The notes: a model not told the origin generated them from the letters alone. A stretch of 64,000 bases of DNA from VAZQ01 sp050179645 (GCA_050179645.1 JBFXEX010000010.1:3461-67460); one strand, 5' to 3'. Positions 16,322 to 25,952 are shown, counted from the first letter of the stretch. Numbers and translations are program-made.

Positions 16322-16450
16322 GACCCTACAATATGCGCGCGCGACGATGACGCCTTCAAGTCTTGACAACAGCGAATGAGCCGCGAATGAGCGAAATTCG
16401 GACCGCGGTCGCACATTGACGACGGTCCACGCCAGCCGCTATGCGGGGGC

Positions 16451-16726
16451 ATGACGGTCCGCGATCTCATTGCCGGGAAGTTAACAACAGCCTTCGCGCC
16501 AGAGCGGCTCGAGGTGCTCGACGAATCGCACCGGCATGTCGGGCATGCCGGCCATCGGCCGGGCGGCGAGACCCACTTTAGAGTTCATATCGTGTCGGAC
16601 TCGTTCCGGGGAAAGAGCCGGCTGGAACGGCATCGCATGGTCAACGCGGCCCTTTCGGGCGAACTGGCCGGCGGTGTCCATGCGCTCGCCATTCAGGCTA
16701 ACGCGCCGGGCGAACCAGGCGCGTAG
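16451..16726 (+). CDS. bolA: BolA-family protein
   Basis: This 91-residue protein has the BolA fold signature: ESHRHVGHAGHRPGGETHFR, then VHIVSDSFRGKSRLERHRMV and GGVHALAIQA. BolA proteins pair with monothiol glutaredoxins through shared [2Fe-2S] clusters in iron homeostasis, and some bind DNA. The conserved His residues used for cluster binding are present. The ATG at 16451 lies only 130 bases from the divergent DnaJ-domain gene, so both probably share the intergenic regulatory region. It converges with the ABC ATPase gene. Confidence 0.94.
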   Translation: MTVRDLIAGKLTTAFAPERLEVLDESHRHVGHAGHRPGGETHFRVHIVSDSFRGKSRLERHRMVNAALSGELAGGVHALAIQANAPGEPGA

Positions 16727-16795
16727 CCAAGCGCCGCGCGAGGTTCGCCGCCTTGACGATTTCGCTCAATCGCACTGTTCTCGATGTCATGGGCG

Positions 16796-17596
16796 TCAAT
16801 CGCCGTGGCCGACGCCCAGATAAGCGTCGATCACCCCTTGATTCTCTTGCACCTCGGTTGGCGTCCCGTCGGCAATCTTGACGCCGTGGTCGAGCACCAC
16901 GACGCGATCGGACAAATCCATCACCACGCCCATGTCGTGCTCGATCAGCGCGATGGTGGTGCCGTAATAGGCATTGAGGTCGAGGATGTAGCGGCACATG
17001 TCCTCCTTCTCCTCGACATTCATGCCGGCCATCGGTTCGTCGAGCAGCAGGAGATCGGGCTCCATGGCGAGCGCGCGGGCAAGCTCGACGCGCTTCTGCA
17101 GGCCGTATGGCAGCTGTCCGACTTGGACCTTGCGGATGTGGGGGATCTTCAGGAAGTCGATGATCTCTTCCACCCGGTGGCGATGCGCGACCTCTTCGCG
17201 CAGCGCCGGCCCGACGCGGATGAGCTGCCAGAACAGTCCGCGCCGCATCTTCAGCGTACGGCCGGTCATGATGTTGTCGAGCGCCGTCATGCCCTTGAAT
17301 AACGCCACGTTCTGGAACGTGCGGGCGATGCCGCCGCGAGCCGCATCGTACGGACGCATGCGTCGGCGCGCCCTGCCCTTGAAGGTGATGCGGCCTTCCT
17401 GCGGATGATAGAAGCCGTTGATGACGTTGAGCATCGACGTCTTGCCGGCGCCATTCGGCCCGATGATCGCGCGGATTTCGCCCTGGCGAATGTTGAACGA
17501 GACGCCGCTCACCGCCTTGACGCCGCCGAACGACAGCGACACGTCCTCGACCGACAGCAGGATGTCGCTGGCGGCGGCCTCGGCCGGCGCTCTCAT
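16796..17596 (-). CDS. LivG-type branched-chain amino acid ABC transporter ATPase
   Basis: The 266-residue nucleotide-binding subunit has Walker A GPNGAGKT (46-53), GGIARTFQNVALFKGMT after the Q-loop, and LLLDEPMAGMN as Walker B/D-loop. The signature motif is the degenerate LPYGLQKRVELARAL common in LivG proteins of this family. It lies downstream of an acyl-CoA synthetase gene on the same strand, across a repeat. The permeases, receptor and LivF partner expected for it are not adjacent; a set lacking exactly a LivG lies at 37.9-42.2 kb. The two parts probably make one transporter. Confidence 0.93.
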   Translation of the reverse strand: MRAPAEAAASDILLSVEDVSLSFGGVKAVSGVSFNIRQGEIRAIIGPNGAGKTSMLNVINGFYHPQEGRITFKGRARRRMRPYDAARGGIARTFQNVALFKGMTALDNIMTGRTLKMRRGLFWQLIRVGPALREEVAHRHRVEEIIDFLKIPHIRKVQVGQLPYGLQKRVELARALAMEPDLLLLDEPMAGMNVEEKEDMCRYILDLNAYYGTTIALIEHDMGVVMDLSDRVVVLDHGVKIADGTPTEVQENQGVIDAYLGVGHGD

Positions 17597-17665
17597 GTCC
17601 GATCACCGAACGCGCAAGGAAGTAGGGCGCAATTGTTTGCAACGATAGCCGCCGCGAACTCCATC

Positions 17666-17776
17666 TGCTCCCTCCCCCCATGCGGGGGAGGGTTGGGGAG
17701 GGGGGTGATCGCGAGTCCTGAACTTGCCGCCACCCCCCTTCCTGTCCCTCCCCCGCAGGGGGGGAGGGGACGATGT
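17666..17776. repeat. C/G-tract intergenic repeat with two hairpins
   Basis: Two hairpins of the form CCCTCCCCC...GGGGGAGGG (about 17670-17692 and 17747-17776) flank a central GGTGATCGCGAGTCCTGAAC-containing spacer. The whole has approximate inverted symmetry. Elements of this look are common between genes in Bradyrhizobium-like genomes. It separates the LivG-type gene from the acyl-CoA synthetase gene and could attenuate transcription. Confidence 0.7.
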
Positions 17777-17795
17777 GGCACGACCTGTGGCCGTC

Positions 17796-19796
17796 TCATG
17801 CGGCCTTCTCCAGCGACGGTGGCACTGGGACGACATCGACATCGCGAATCTTGACGCGCGCCGAGAGCGCGCCCTTGCGGCCGTCCTCGAACGTCACCTC
17901 GGTCGAGATGTCGGCCTCGATCGAACCGTCGTAGAACGCGCTGATGAGCGGTGCATAGCGTTCAGCAACGAAGCCGCGGCGGACCTTCTGGGTGCGGGTG
18001 ACTTCGCCGTCGTCGGCATCGAGTTCCTTGTGCAGGATCAGGAACCGTCGGATCTGCGCGCCCGCCATCGCCTTCTCTTCGACGAGCGCGCGGTTGACGG
18101 CTGCGACGTGCCCGGCGAGCAGGTCATACACCTTCGGATGCCCGGCGAGTTCCTGGTAGGAGCCGTAGACGATGTTGTTGCGCTCGGCCCAGTTGCCGAC
18201 CGCCGTCAGGTCGATGTTGAGCATGACGCAAACGAAGTCGCGCTGGTCGCCGTACACGACCGCCTCGCGGATGTTCGGATAGAACTTCAGCTTGTTCTCG
18301 ATGTATTTCGGCGCGATCAGCGTACCGTCGTTGAGCCGGCCGACGTCCTTGGCGCGGTCGATGATGCGCAAATGACCGGTGCGCGGATCGAAGAAACCGG
18401 CGTCGCCGGTCTTGATGAAGCCGTCCGGCATGGTGACCTCGGCGGTCTTGGCCTCGTCCTTGAAATAGCCGACAAACATACCTGGCGACTTGAACAGCAC
18501 CTCACCGTTGTCGGCGATGCGCAGTTGCACGTTCGGCATCACCGGCCCGACCGTGTCGGAGAAAATCTGCCCGTCGGGCTGCGCGGTAAGATAGAGGAAG
18601 GCTTCGGTCTGGCCGTAGAGCTGTTTCAGGTTGAGTCCGATCGACCGGAAGAACGAGAACAGGTCGGGGCCGATCGCCTCGCCGGCCGTATAGGCGGTGC
18701 GCACACGCGCAAGCCCAAGGACATTTTTGAGCGGCCCGTAGATCAGGAATTCCCCAAGCCCATAGGCCAGCCGGCCGGTGAGCGGCACCGGTTCGCCGTT
18801 GAGAATCCTCTCGCCGTGCCGGCGCGCGACCGCCAGGAAACGGTGGAACATCCACCGCTTCACCGCACCGGCATCTTCCATCCGGATCATCACGCGGGTC
18901 AGCATCTGTTCGAATACCCGCGGCGGCGCGAAATAAAACGTCGGCCCGATCTCCTTCATGTCGGCCGTTACGGTCTCGCCACTCTCCGGACAGGCCAGAC
19001 AGAACGCCGCCACCAGCGCCTGCGCGTAATTGAGGTAGTGGTCGCCCACCCAGGCGAGCGGCAGGTAAGCGAGCGCCTCGTCCCGCTCGGTCAGCTTGTC
19101 GAACGCAACGGTGTCGGATGCCGCCCTGATGCAGCCGATGGCCGTGAGCACGACGCCCTTCGACTGGCCGGTGGTTCCGGACGTGTAGAGAATGATCGAC
19201 GGATCGGCCCCCTTGCCCGCGGCGATCTCATCGTCCAGCCACTTGCCGAGCGCGGCATCCCCGACGAGGGCCGCCCGGCCGTCCTTGATAACCTCCTCAA
19301 TGGAGTGCAGCCGCGAATGATCGTAGTCGCGCAGCCCGCGCGGTTCATCATAGATGACACCTTCGAGCTTGGGCAGCCGCTCGGAGACGGCGAGAATCTT
19401 ATCGACCTGCTCCTGGTCCTCGACTGCGGCGAAGCGCACGTCCGCGTGCGCCAGCACATAGGCCAGTTCTTCGGCAACCGCATCCGCATAGACCGGCACC
19501 GGAATGGCGCCGAGCGCCTGCGCGGCGGTGACCGACCAGTAGAGCTTGGGCCGGTTCGAGCCGACGATCGCGATGGCGTCGCCGCGCTTGAGGCCAAGCC
19601 GAGACAGCCCGGTCGCATAGGCTCGCACTTCGGACAGGACCTGGGCCCAGGTCCAGACCTGCCAGATGCCGAGATCCTTGTGCCGGTACGCTGGCCGGTC
19701 GCCGAAGCGCGCCGCATTGCGGATCAGCAACTTCGGAAACGTATCGGGCTGCGCGCTGGCCCCGTCCTCCACGGTGTCCCTCCGGTCGCCGGCCAT
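17796..19796 (-). CDS. Long-chain acyl-CoA synthetase (AMP-binding family)
   Basis: The 666-residue adenylate-forming enzyme should activate a carboxylic acid to its acyl-CoA with ATP. The P-loop-like motif YTSGTTGQSKG lies at about 204-214. The LYGQTEAFLYL and FIKTGDAGFFDPRTGHLRII motifs are present, as is the catalytic Lys region near GEVTRTQKVRR. The sequence is of the FadD15-like type with 600+ residues. ATG 19796 gives an N-terminus (DTFPKLLIRNAARFGDRPA) like its relatives; an upstream TTG at 19868 would add 24 residues. As I recall, relatives have such a gene at the head of a branched-chain-type ABC operon, here reduced to LivG. Confidence 0.93.
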   Translation of the reverse strand: MAGDRRDTVEDGASAQPDTFPKLLIRNAARFGDRPAYRHKDLGIWQVWTWAQVLSEVRAYATGLSRLGLKRGDAIAIVGSNRPKLYWSVTAAQALGAIPVPVYADAVAEELAYVLAHADVRFAAVEDQEQVDKILAVSERLPKLEGVIYDEPRGLRDYDHSRLHSIEEVIKDGRAALVGDAALGKWLDDEIAAGKGADPSIILYTSGTTGQSKGVVLTAIGCIRAASDTVAFDKLTERDEALAYLPLAWVGDHYLNYAQALVAAFCLACPESGETVTADMKEIGPTFYFAPPRVFEQMLTRVMIRMEDAGAVKRWMFHRFLAVARRHGERILNGEPVPLTGRLAYGLGEFLIYGPLKNVLGLARVRTAYTAGEAIGPDLFSFFRSIGLNLKQLYGQTEAFLYLTAQPDGQIFSDTVGPVMPNVQLRIADNGEVLFKSPGMFVGYFKDEAKTAEVTMPDGFIKTGDAGFFDPRTGHLRIIDRAKDVGRLNDGTLIAPKYIENKLKFYPNIREAVVYGDQRDFVCVMLNIDLTAVGNWAERNNIVYGSYQELAGHPKVYDLLAGHVAAVNRALVEEKAMAGAQIRRFLILHKELDADDGEVTRTQKVRRGFVAERYAPLISAFYDGSIEADISTEVTFEDGRKGALSARVKIRDVDVVPVPPSLEKAA

Positions 19797-20004
19797 TCGC
19801 CGGAAGCCCTGGACCGCGTGCCAATTCGCGATGAACCAGTGCCGCCGTTGGCCGACGGTCGAGCTCAATTGAAGGATGGGCAGCTGCCCGAGGTCAAGTC
19901 AGCAAATCGTGCGTGGGAATCCGCGCGTAGAATGATGAGGCCTTCGGGAATGCGAACGTTGAATTGGACCACCGGCGCGTTCGCGACAGGAATCGCGCGG
20001 ACAA

Positions 20005-21540
20005 CTACCAGCGGCCGAATCCGCGGAACAGCTGCGTCGGGTTGTTGAAGAACGATCGGACGGGATCGCGCTGCACCGAACGCGCGCGCCGCTGCGCCTC
20101 AGCGGCGGCCTTTTGCTGCGCTTCGGCCTTGAGTTGTGCCTCGCTGACTGCTGGCTGCGGCGGCTTCTGACCGGCCGTCATCGCCGCCGGCGTCACCGCC
20201 GCCGGCTCGTCCGCAACGGTCCCCCGCGGCCAGGAGAAGTCGTCGGCACGGCCCACCGTCCCCGAGATCGGTTCGCCGTTGGTGATGACACGTACCGCAA
20301 CCGGGTCGATTGGCGACGGGCGCGGGGGCGTACGGCTGCCACCGAGCAGTTCCTCGCTCACCTTCGGTGGCGCAGTGAGCGGCAGGACCGGTCCTGCGGA
20401 CGGCCGCTGCGGTACGCCGGGCTTTGCCGGGGCCGCTCCGGGGGTTTTCGATTCCGGGTCCATCGGAATCGGCAGGGCGACCGGGACCGCGCGGCTCAGA
20501 TGCCGCTCGATCTCGCGCTCGACGTAGTGTGCGAGCTTGCGGGCGCCAAACTTGGTGAAATGCACGCCATCGCCAGTTCGCAGCCGACGAGTCTGACCCT
20601 CATAGTCGGGCCCCTGCGCCGAGTAGCGTCCCTGCTCGTCGACAAAGCCATCCCAGATGTCGACGTAGGTGATGCCGAACTTCTCTGCCCGGCTGCGATA
20701 AATTTCGTTTAGGTACGACGAATCGTTCGATGCCTTGGCGACGCTGCGCGACGGCAAGCCGACCCAAAGCACCGGCACCCCGGAGCTCTTCAGCGCCGCC
20801 ATGGTAGCGTCGACGCGCTTGATGTAGGCGGCTTCCCACTTCTCGGACTGGAATTCCCATGGGCCATAGGCCGCGATCCGCGCCTGCTCGGTCGTCGGCA
20901 CCGGCGGCTCGGGCGTCTCGGGGCGCTGCAATTCTGAATCGAGCGGTGGCTTGGTGTCAGGCGTGATGGTCGGCGGCGGCTTCGGCTTGGCACCCGGCGG
21001 CTGACGCACGACCACCGGCGCCTTTTCGCGGATCGACTGCCGGTCGTTGTTCCCGACCATCATGACGACGATCTGCGGCTTTTCGGCCGCAACGATCTCA
21101 CGGACGGTCTGCGCCCAGTCGACATTGTCGCGGCGGGGTTCGTAGCGGATCAGACCGGAATCGGTACGATGCTTGCGGACGATGCCGATGTCGGGATTCT
21201 CCGAATAGGCGTCCTCAAGTCCGTAGGCGAGCCAGTCGGCCATCGCGTCGCCCATCACCACGATATGGCTGGTGGCCTCTTTCTTCGGCGTCGCGGCGGG
21301 CGCGCGGGAATAGTCGACGGGAGCTTCGCGGTGTTCCCGTTCGCGGTAGGGCCGGTCCCAGCCGCGATCCCAGCCGCCCCGATCCCAACTGCCCCAGCCG
21401 CCGCGCTGGCGGCCGCCCCAGGAGTCACCCCAGAATTGCGCGTTGGCGGGCAGCAACAGGACGAGGCTCGCAGCAATTGCCACGGCCGCGCCAATGCCGG
21501 CCAGCAACATGATCGTGGGTGGCCTACGTCCCGATGTCAT
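20005..21540 (-). CDS. DUF459 SGNH/GDSL-like hydrolase, membrane anchored
   Basis: The 511-residue protein has an N-terminal membrane segment (about residues 8-33), then a Trp/Gly/Arg-rich stretch (GGWDRGWDRPYRER) and a Pro-rich insert. The SGNH fold is marked by IVVMGDAMADWLAYGL (block I), VVMMVGNNDRQ (block III) and GDGVHFTKFGARKLA (block V, with the D..H pair). In block I the usual GDS is GDA, so the Ser nucleophile must be checked. DUF459 proteins are periplasmic and thought to act on cell-envelope substrates. It lies next to the transglycosylase and galU, as in related genomes. The C-terminal 120 residues are low complexity. Confidence 0.85.
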   Translation of the reverse strand: MTSGRRPPTIMLLAGIGAAVAIAASLVLLLPANAQFWGDSWGGRQRGGWGSWDRGGWDRGWDRPYREREHREAPVDYSRAPAATPKKEATSHIVVMGDAMADWLAYGLEDAYSENPDIGIVRKHRTDSGLIRYEPRRDNVDWAQTVREIVAAEKPQIVVMMVGNNDRQSIREKAPVVVRQPPGAKPKPPPTITPDTKPPLDSELQRPETPEPPVPTTEQARIAAYGPWEFQSEKWEAAYIKRVDATMAALKSSGVPVLWVGLPSRSVAKASNDSSYLNEIYRSRAEKFGITYVDIWDGFVDEQGRYSAQGPDYEGQTRRLRTGDGVHFTKFGARKLAHYVEREIERHLSRAVPVALPIPMDPESKTPGAAPAKPGVPQRPSAGPVLPLTAPPKVSEELLGGSRTPPRPSPIDPVAVRVITNGEPISGTVGRADDFSWPRGTVADEPAAVTPAAMTAGQKPPQPAVSEAQLKAEAQQKAAAEAQRRARSVQRDPVRSFFNNPTQLFRGFGRW

Positions 21541-21656
21541 CCGCCCAAGTCTCACTAATGGCAATTTGGCCCCGAAAGGAGCCCTCGTCCACCATCGCGT
21601 AACGATAGCTAGGCAAAAATGTCAACTTGAAGGTCGGGCGGTTGCCCGAGCCTGGG

Positions 21657-23012
21657 CTAGCGGTTGCGGAGCCGTTCCAGCATCGCGGCCGACGGAAACC
21701 CGTCCGGAACATGGCCGATCGAGGCCTGGAACGCGCGTAGCGCCGTCCGGGTGCGACCACCCAGTCGGCCATCAGGCGCGCCCACATTGAAGCCGCGCCG
21801 ACTGAGCAACTGCTGCAGCTCATAGCGCTCGGTGCGGCTCAGGACGCGCTCGTGTCGGGGCCAGGGCTGGATGAAAGGACCGCCGCCCCGCAAACGGTCG
21901 GCAAGATGGCCGATCGCCAACGCGTAGGCCTCGGCCGGGTTGTATTTCATGATGGCGCGGAAATTTTGCAGCATCAGGAAGCCTGGGCCCTGGGCCCCTG
22001 CCGGCACCAGCAAAAAGGCCCGATCGGTGGGCCGCGGAAACTCCCTATCGCCCGCGCGCCGGATTCCGGCCTTTTCCCAATCCCGGATCGTCATCATGCG
22101 CGAGCGGTCGGCCAACAGGAAGTTGAATCCCTTAGGTACCTCTACCTCGTAGCCCCAGGTCTGGCCTTGAACCCAGCCGTCCTTCTTCAGATTGTTGGCT
22201 GTCGAGGCGATCAGGTCCGGGATCGAGTCAACGACGTTACGACGGCCGTCGCCGTCGAAGTCGACGGCGAACCGCTTGAAAGAGGTCGGCATGAACTGCG
22301 TCGGACCGAAGGCTCCGGCCCATGAGCCCTTGAGATGGGCCGGGTTAACGTCACCGCGCGCGATAATCTCCAGCGCCGCGAGGAACTCGTCCCGAAAATA
22401 GTTCTGGCGGCGGCCGATGCAGGCGAGGGTCGCGGTCGAGCGGATCACCGAACGGTCGCCGATCTGAGTGCCGTAGTTCGATTCGATCCCCCAGATCGCC
22501 GCGATGACATACCGGTCGACGCCATAGGCCTTCTCGACCTCGTCGAACGCCGCCTTGTGCCTGGCCAGGATCGCGCGGCCGTTGGCGATCCGCGCTTCAC
22601 TAACCAGAAGGTCGAGATAGTCCCAGAATGATTTGGTAAACTCGGGCTGGCTATCAAGCAGATCCATGATCCGCAGGTCCGGCGTCAGGCCGGCGATTTG
22701 GGCATCGAACATGGCACGCGGCACATTGCGTCGGGCCGCAAGGGGCCACAGGCGCTCAAGACAGCCACGGAAGTTCGCCGCCGCCGAGCGGATCGCCGCC
22801 GGCGTCATGGTCGGATGGCCCGATGAGCCCGGCTCACCGCTCCATTCCGGGCCCGCCGGCGAAGCCGGCACTTCTTGCGTGGCAGTGCCCGTGGTCGTCG
22901 GCCCCTGAAACAGGGAGCGGAGGTCGAAGCCCTGTGCCTGCGCGATTTCGGCCGTGCCGGTTCCGACCAGCGCGACGGCGAGCACCCACGAAATGGCGGA
23001 ACTCCTGGCCAT
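21657..23012 (-). CDS. Lytic murein transglycosylase, MltB type, with peptidoglycan-binding domain
   Basis: This exported 451-residue enzyme should cleave the glycan strand of peptidoglycan to 1,6-anhydromuropeptides. It has a signal peptide (cleavage after AQA, residue 27) and the SLT_2/MltB domain with catalytic E177 in IWGIESNYG. GAFGPTQFMPTSF and DLIASTANNL are also present. A PG_binding_1 domain closes the protein (LSRTERYELQQLLSRRGFNV to FQASIGHVPDGFPS). No lipobox is present, so it is soluble. ATG at 23012 has AGGGAG six bases upstream. It is divergent from galU and lies 116 bases upstream of the DUF459 gene. Confidence 0.94.
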   Translation of the reverse strand: MARSSAISWVLAVALVGTGTAEIAQAQGFDLRSLFQGPTTTGTATQEVPASPAGPEWSGEPGSSGHPTMTPAAIRSAAANFRGCLERLWPLAARRNVPRAMFDAQIAGLTPDLRIMDLLDSQPEFTKSFWDYLDLLVSEARIANGRAILARHKAAFDEVEKAYGVDRYVIAAIWGIESNYGTQIGDRSVIRSTATLACIGRRQNYFRDEFLAALEIIARGDVNPAHLKGSWAGAFGPTQFMPTSFKRFAVDFDGDGRRNVVDSIPDLIASTANNLKKDGWVQGQTWGYEVEVPKGFNFLLADRSRMMTIRDWEKAGIRRAGDREFPRPTDRAFLLVPAGAQGPGFLMLQNFRAIMKYNPAEAYALAIGHLADRLRGGGPFIQPWPRHERVLSRTERYELQQLLSRRGFNVGAPDGRLGGRTRTALRAFQASIGHVPDGFPSAAMLERLRNR

Positions 23013-23153
23013 GTCGTCTCCCTAAATTATCGGAGTACACCGCAATATGGATCATATGTGAGGTACGCCGGTCCCCGAAAGTCCCTCTATGGGGACGAAA
23101 TAAGGTTGCGGGACCGTTAAATAGCGGGGTGAGCCCTTACGTCGCACCGGTGG

Positions 23154-23256
23154 CTCGTGTTCTGATTCCGAAGTTCGCATCATTCTGCGCCACTCGGAAT
23201 CGAAGAACACAAGCGACTTGTTGAATCGGGTGCTGCTTGGTTCCTCACCTGCACAC
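23154..23256 (-). repeat. Composite palindromic repeat, copy 3 (A hairpin, linker, decayed B)
   Basis: The A half (23154-23211) folds as GTGTTCT/AGAACAC outside and TGATTCCGA/TCGGAATCGA inside, and carries AAGTTCGCATCATTCTG as in the other copies. The linker GCGACTTGTTGAATC (23213-23227) matches GATCAATAAGTTGC on the other strand with changes. After it only one flank of B (CGGGTGCTGCTTGG, up to about 23256) is recognisable. It lies upstream of galU. Confidence 0.65.
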
Positions 23257-23306
23257 CAGGATGCCCGTCACTTGTGGGATCATGAGAGTTGTCGGATGAA
23301 TGGCGC

Positions 23307-24182
23307 ATGAAACCGATTCGCAAAGCCGTCTTTCCGGTCGCCGGCCTCGGCACCCGGTTCCTCCCGGCCACCAAGGCGATGCCGAAGGAGATGCTGCCGG
23401 TGGTCGACCGTCCACTGATCCAGCATGTCGTCGACGAGGCGCGCGAAGCCGGTATCGAGCACTTCATTTTCATCACGAGCCGCAACAAGACGGTGATCGA
23501 GGACCATTTCGACCGTCAGTTCGAGCTTGAACACACGCTGACCGAGCGCCGGCGACACGCCGATCTCGACTCGCTCGCGCGCGATCTGCCCGGGCCCGGA
23601 ACCGCGAGCTTCACGCGCCAGCAACTGCCGCTCGGGCTTGGCCACGCGGTGTGGTGCGCACGCGACCTCGTCGGCCATGAGCCGTTCGCGCTGTTGCTGC
23701 CCGACGTTCTGGTGCAGCACGATCGCGGTTGCCTGGCGCAGATGATCGACGCAGCGCGCGATCTCGACGAAAACGCCAACATCATCGCGGTCGAAGAAGT
23801 GCCGCACGAGCGCGTGCACATGTATGGCGTGGTCGGAGTCGGCGAGCGCAAGGACAATCTGTTCGAGTTGACCCAGATGGTCGAGAAGCCCAAACGCGAA
23901 GAGGCGCCGTCAAACCTGATCATCACCGGCCGTTACATTCTGCAGCCCGAGATTTTCGGAATTCTTGCAGCCGAGAAGCGCGGCGCCGGCAACGAAATTC
24001 AACTCACCGACGGGATGATCGAACTCGCCAAGACGCAGCCATTCTTTGGCCTGGAGTTCGAGGGCCGCAGCTTCGATTGCGGCTCCAAGGTGGGATTTCT
24101 CACCGCCAATATCGCCTATGCGCTCGCCCGCGACGATCTCGCACCCGCAATCCGCGCCGAGATCAAGTCGCTGCTGGGCTGA
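23307..24182 (+). CDS. galU: UTP--glucose-1-phosphate uridylyltransferase
   Basis: The 291-residue enzyme makes UDP-glucose from UTP and glucose 1-phosphate for exopolysaccharide, lipopolysaccharide and trehalose synthesis. The nucleotide-binding motif is GLGTRFLPATKAMPKEMLPV (13-32). Other family segments are EHFIFITSRNKTVIEDHFD, QLPLGLGHAVWCA and a C-terminal SFDCGSKVGFLTANI. Length is normal. ATG 23307 is preferred to a TTG at 23289 since the family starts at xxIRKAVFPVAGLGTR. The neighbourhood (transglycosylase, DUF459, outer-membrane barrel, kpsF) is an envelope-building region. Confidence 0.96.
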   Translation: MKPIRKAVFPVAGLGTRFLPATKAMPKEMLPVVDRPLIQHVVDEAREAGIEHFIFITSRNKTVIEDHFDRQFELEHTLTERRRHADLDSLARDLPGPGTASFTRQQLPLGLGHAVWCARDLVGHEPFALLLPDVLVQHDRGCLAQMIDAARDLDENANIIAVEEVPHERVHMYGVVGVGERKDNLFELTQMVEKPKREEAPSNLIITGRYILQPEIFGILAAEKRGAGNEIQLTDGMIELAKTQPFFGLEFEGRSFDCGSKVGFLTANIAYALARDDLAPAIRAEIKSLLG

Positions 24183-24284
24183 GCGGTCGGGCGGCTAACG
24201 AGATCACGCGACATCCGCCGGGAGCCGCCGCCGAGATGGGCAGGCACTGGTTCGGTCGACCGGTCGTCATTGAGAGGATATTGC

Positions 24285-25952
24285 ATGCTTCCGCCTGACT
24301 TGATCCTGCACGGAGGCAAGATCATCACGCTCGATCGCAGCTCACGCGTGGCGCAAGCCGTCGCAGTCAGAGCGGGTCACATCGCGGCGGTCGGCGATAA
24401 CGCGGCGCTGTTGAAGGATGCCGCGCCCACGACCCGACTCATCGACCTCGATGGCAAATCTGTCATTCCGGGATTGTTCGACTCCCATCCGCACGCCGAC
24501 CGCGAAGGCCTCAAGGCGCGCGGCGGCATTCCCATCGCAGGACTTCACTCGGTCGCCGAGATCGTCGAGGTCGTGAAGCGGGCCGCGCAGACGACACCGG
24601 CCGGCGACTGGATCGTGCTGATGCCAATGGGAGAACCGCCGCACGAATATATCAGCCGTCCCGACCAGTTGGCCGACGGCCGCTTTCCGACCCGGCACGA
24701 TCTCGATGCGGTCGCGCCCGATCACGCGGTCTACATCCGCGCGGTCTGGGGCTGGTGGAGCCGCCGGCCGTTTCCGTCGGTCGCCAATTCGCTGGCGCTC
24801 AAGCGCGCCGGCGTCACCCGCGACACGGCGGCGCCGCACAATGTCGAGATCGTCAAGGACGCGCGCGGCGAGCCGACCGGCGTGTTCCTGGAACGCAATT
24901 TCGTGCCGGTGCTGGAATACACGCTGTTCCGCGACCTGCCGCGCTTCAAGTATTGCGACCGGGTCGAGAGCGTGCGGCTCGGCGCGCACACCTACGCCGC
25001 GGTCGGCACCACCTCTCTTTATGAAGGCCACGGCCTGACGCCGACGGTGATCCGCGCCTATCGCGAGAATGCCGAGCGCAATGCATTGCCGCTGCGCATG
25101 CACGCGCCGGTCAGCATGCCGAGCGCGGCGTTCGACGACAAACGGTTGATGGACTTGTTCTACCACTATGCAGGCCCGGCCGGCGGACGCGGCCGCGGCG
25201 ACGACATCCTGCGGGTCGAAGGCATCAATCTCGGCGGCCATGCCGACGCCACCGTCGCCGACATCATCGCGGCTGGCTATCCGTACGATCAGTGGGCCGG
25301 GCATTTCTACCAGGCGATGACGCCGGAGCGGTTCGTCAAGCTCGGTATCGAAGCCGCACGGCTCGACCTGCGGGTGAACTGCGTGATCAGCCGCGACGTC
25401 GAATACGGCCTGAGCGCGTTCGAGGCGATCGACAAGGAGGTGCCGATCCGCGACCGGCGCTGGGTGATGGTTCATGTCAACCAGGCGACGGACGACCAAA
25501 TCCGCCGCATGAAGGCGCTCGGCGTCATCGCAACGGTGGTGCCGGGCTTCCTCTGGATGGCGGGCGACCGTTACGGCCTCGACAAGCTCGGCAGCGACGG
25601 CATCCCGATCCGGCGCCTGCTGGACGGCGGCGTGCCAGTCTCGCTGTCGACCGACGGCGTGCCTTACTCGATGCTGTGGGCCGCCTGGGAGGCGATTGCG
25701 CGTTGGGACGAGGACGGCCAACGCCGGCTTGGCGAAAGCCATCTGAGCCGCGAGGACGCGCTGCGCATGGCGGCGCAGAGCGGACATCTCCTGACCTGGA
25801 ACGAGGACCGGTTCGGCTCGCTCGAACCCGGCAAGGTCGCCGACATGGCGGTGCTGGCCGAAGACCCGCTGACCTGCGACCTCGACCGCCTCAAGGACAT
25901 CCGCATCGAGCGAACGTTCCTCGGCGGCCAGCAGGTGTTCGGACCGGCCTGA
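24285..25952 (+). CDS. Amidohydrolase family 3 protein (YtcJ-like)
   Basis: The 555-residue metal-dependent hydrolase starts at ATG 24285 with GAGAGG seven bases upstream. The metal site is marked by H68-x-H70 (GLFDSHPHAD). Further family landmarks are YRENAERNALPLRMH, WVMVHVNQATDD and the closing beta-sandwich FGSLEPGKVADMAVLAEDPL. Family members hydrolyse amide or imine bonds of small molecules or formamides; the substrate cannot be predicted. It is the first of three plus-strand genes inserted between galU and the outer-membrane barrel. No signal peptide is present, so it is cytosolic. Confidence 0.88.
   Translation: MLPPDLILHGGKIITLDRSSRVAQAVAVRAGHIAAVGDNAALLKDAAPTTRLIDLDGKSVIPGLFDSHPHADREGLKARGGIPIAGLHSVAEIVEVVKRAAQTTPAGDWIVLMPMGEPPHEYISRPDQLADGRFPTRHDLDAVAPDHAVYIRAVWGWWSRRPFPSVANSLALKRAGVTRDTAAPHNVEIVKDARGEPTGVFLERNFVPVLEYTLFRDLPRFKYCDRVESVRLGAHTYAAVGTTSLYEGHGLTPTVIRAYRENAERNALPLRMHAPVSMPSAAFDDKRLMDLFYHYAGPAGGRGRGDDILRVEGINLGGHADATVADIIAAGYPYDQWAGHFYQAMTPERFVKLGIEAARLDLRVNCVISRDVEYGLSAFEAIDKEVPIRDRRWVMVHVNQATDDQIRRMKALGVIATVVPGFLWMAGDRYGLDKLGSDGIPIRRLLDGGVPVSLSTDGVPYSMLWAAWEAIARWDEDGQRRLGESHLSREDALRMAAQSGHLLTWNEDRFGSLEPGKVADMAVLAEDPLTCDLDRLKDIRIERTFLGGQQVFGPA

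Noticed and set aside
16698..16789. 30-residue minus-strand frame (starts MTSRTVRLSEIVKAANLARR) after the LivG-type gene
   Set aside because: It overlaps the 3' end of bolA, is basic and very short, and has no clear ribosome site; kept out for lack of support.
19890..19950. Possible further A-type repeat copy between the acyl-CoA synthetase and DUF459 genes
   Set aside because: Only short matches (AGAATGATG and CCTTCGG) and no convincing stem; not listed as a feature.
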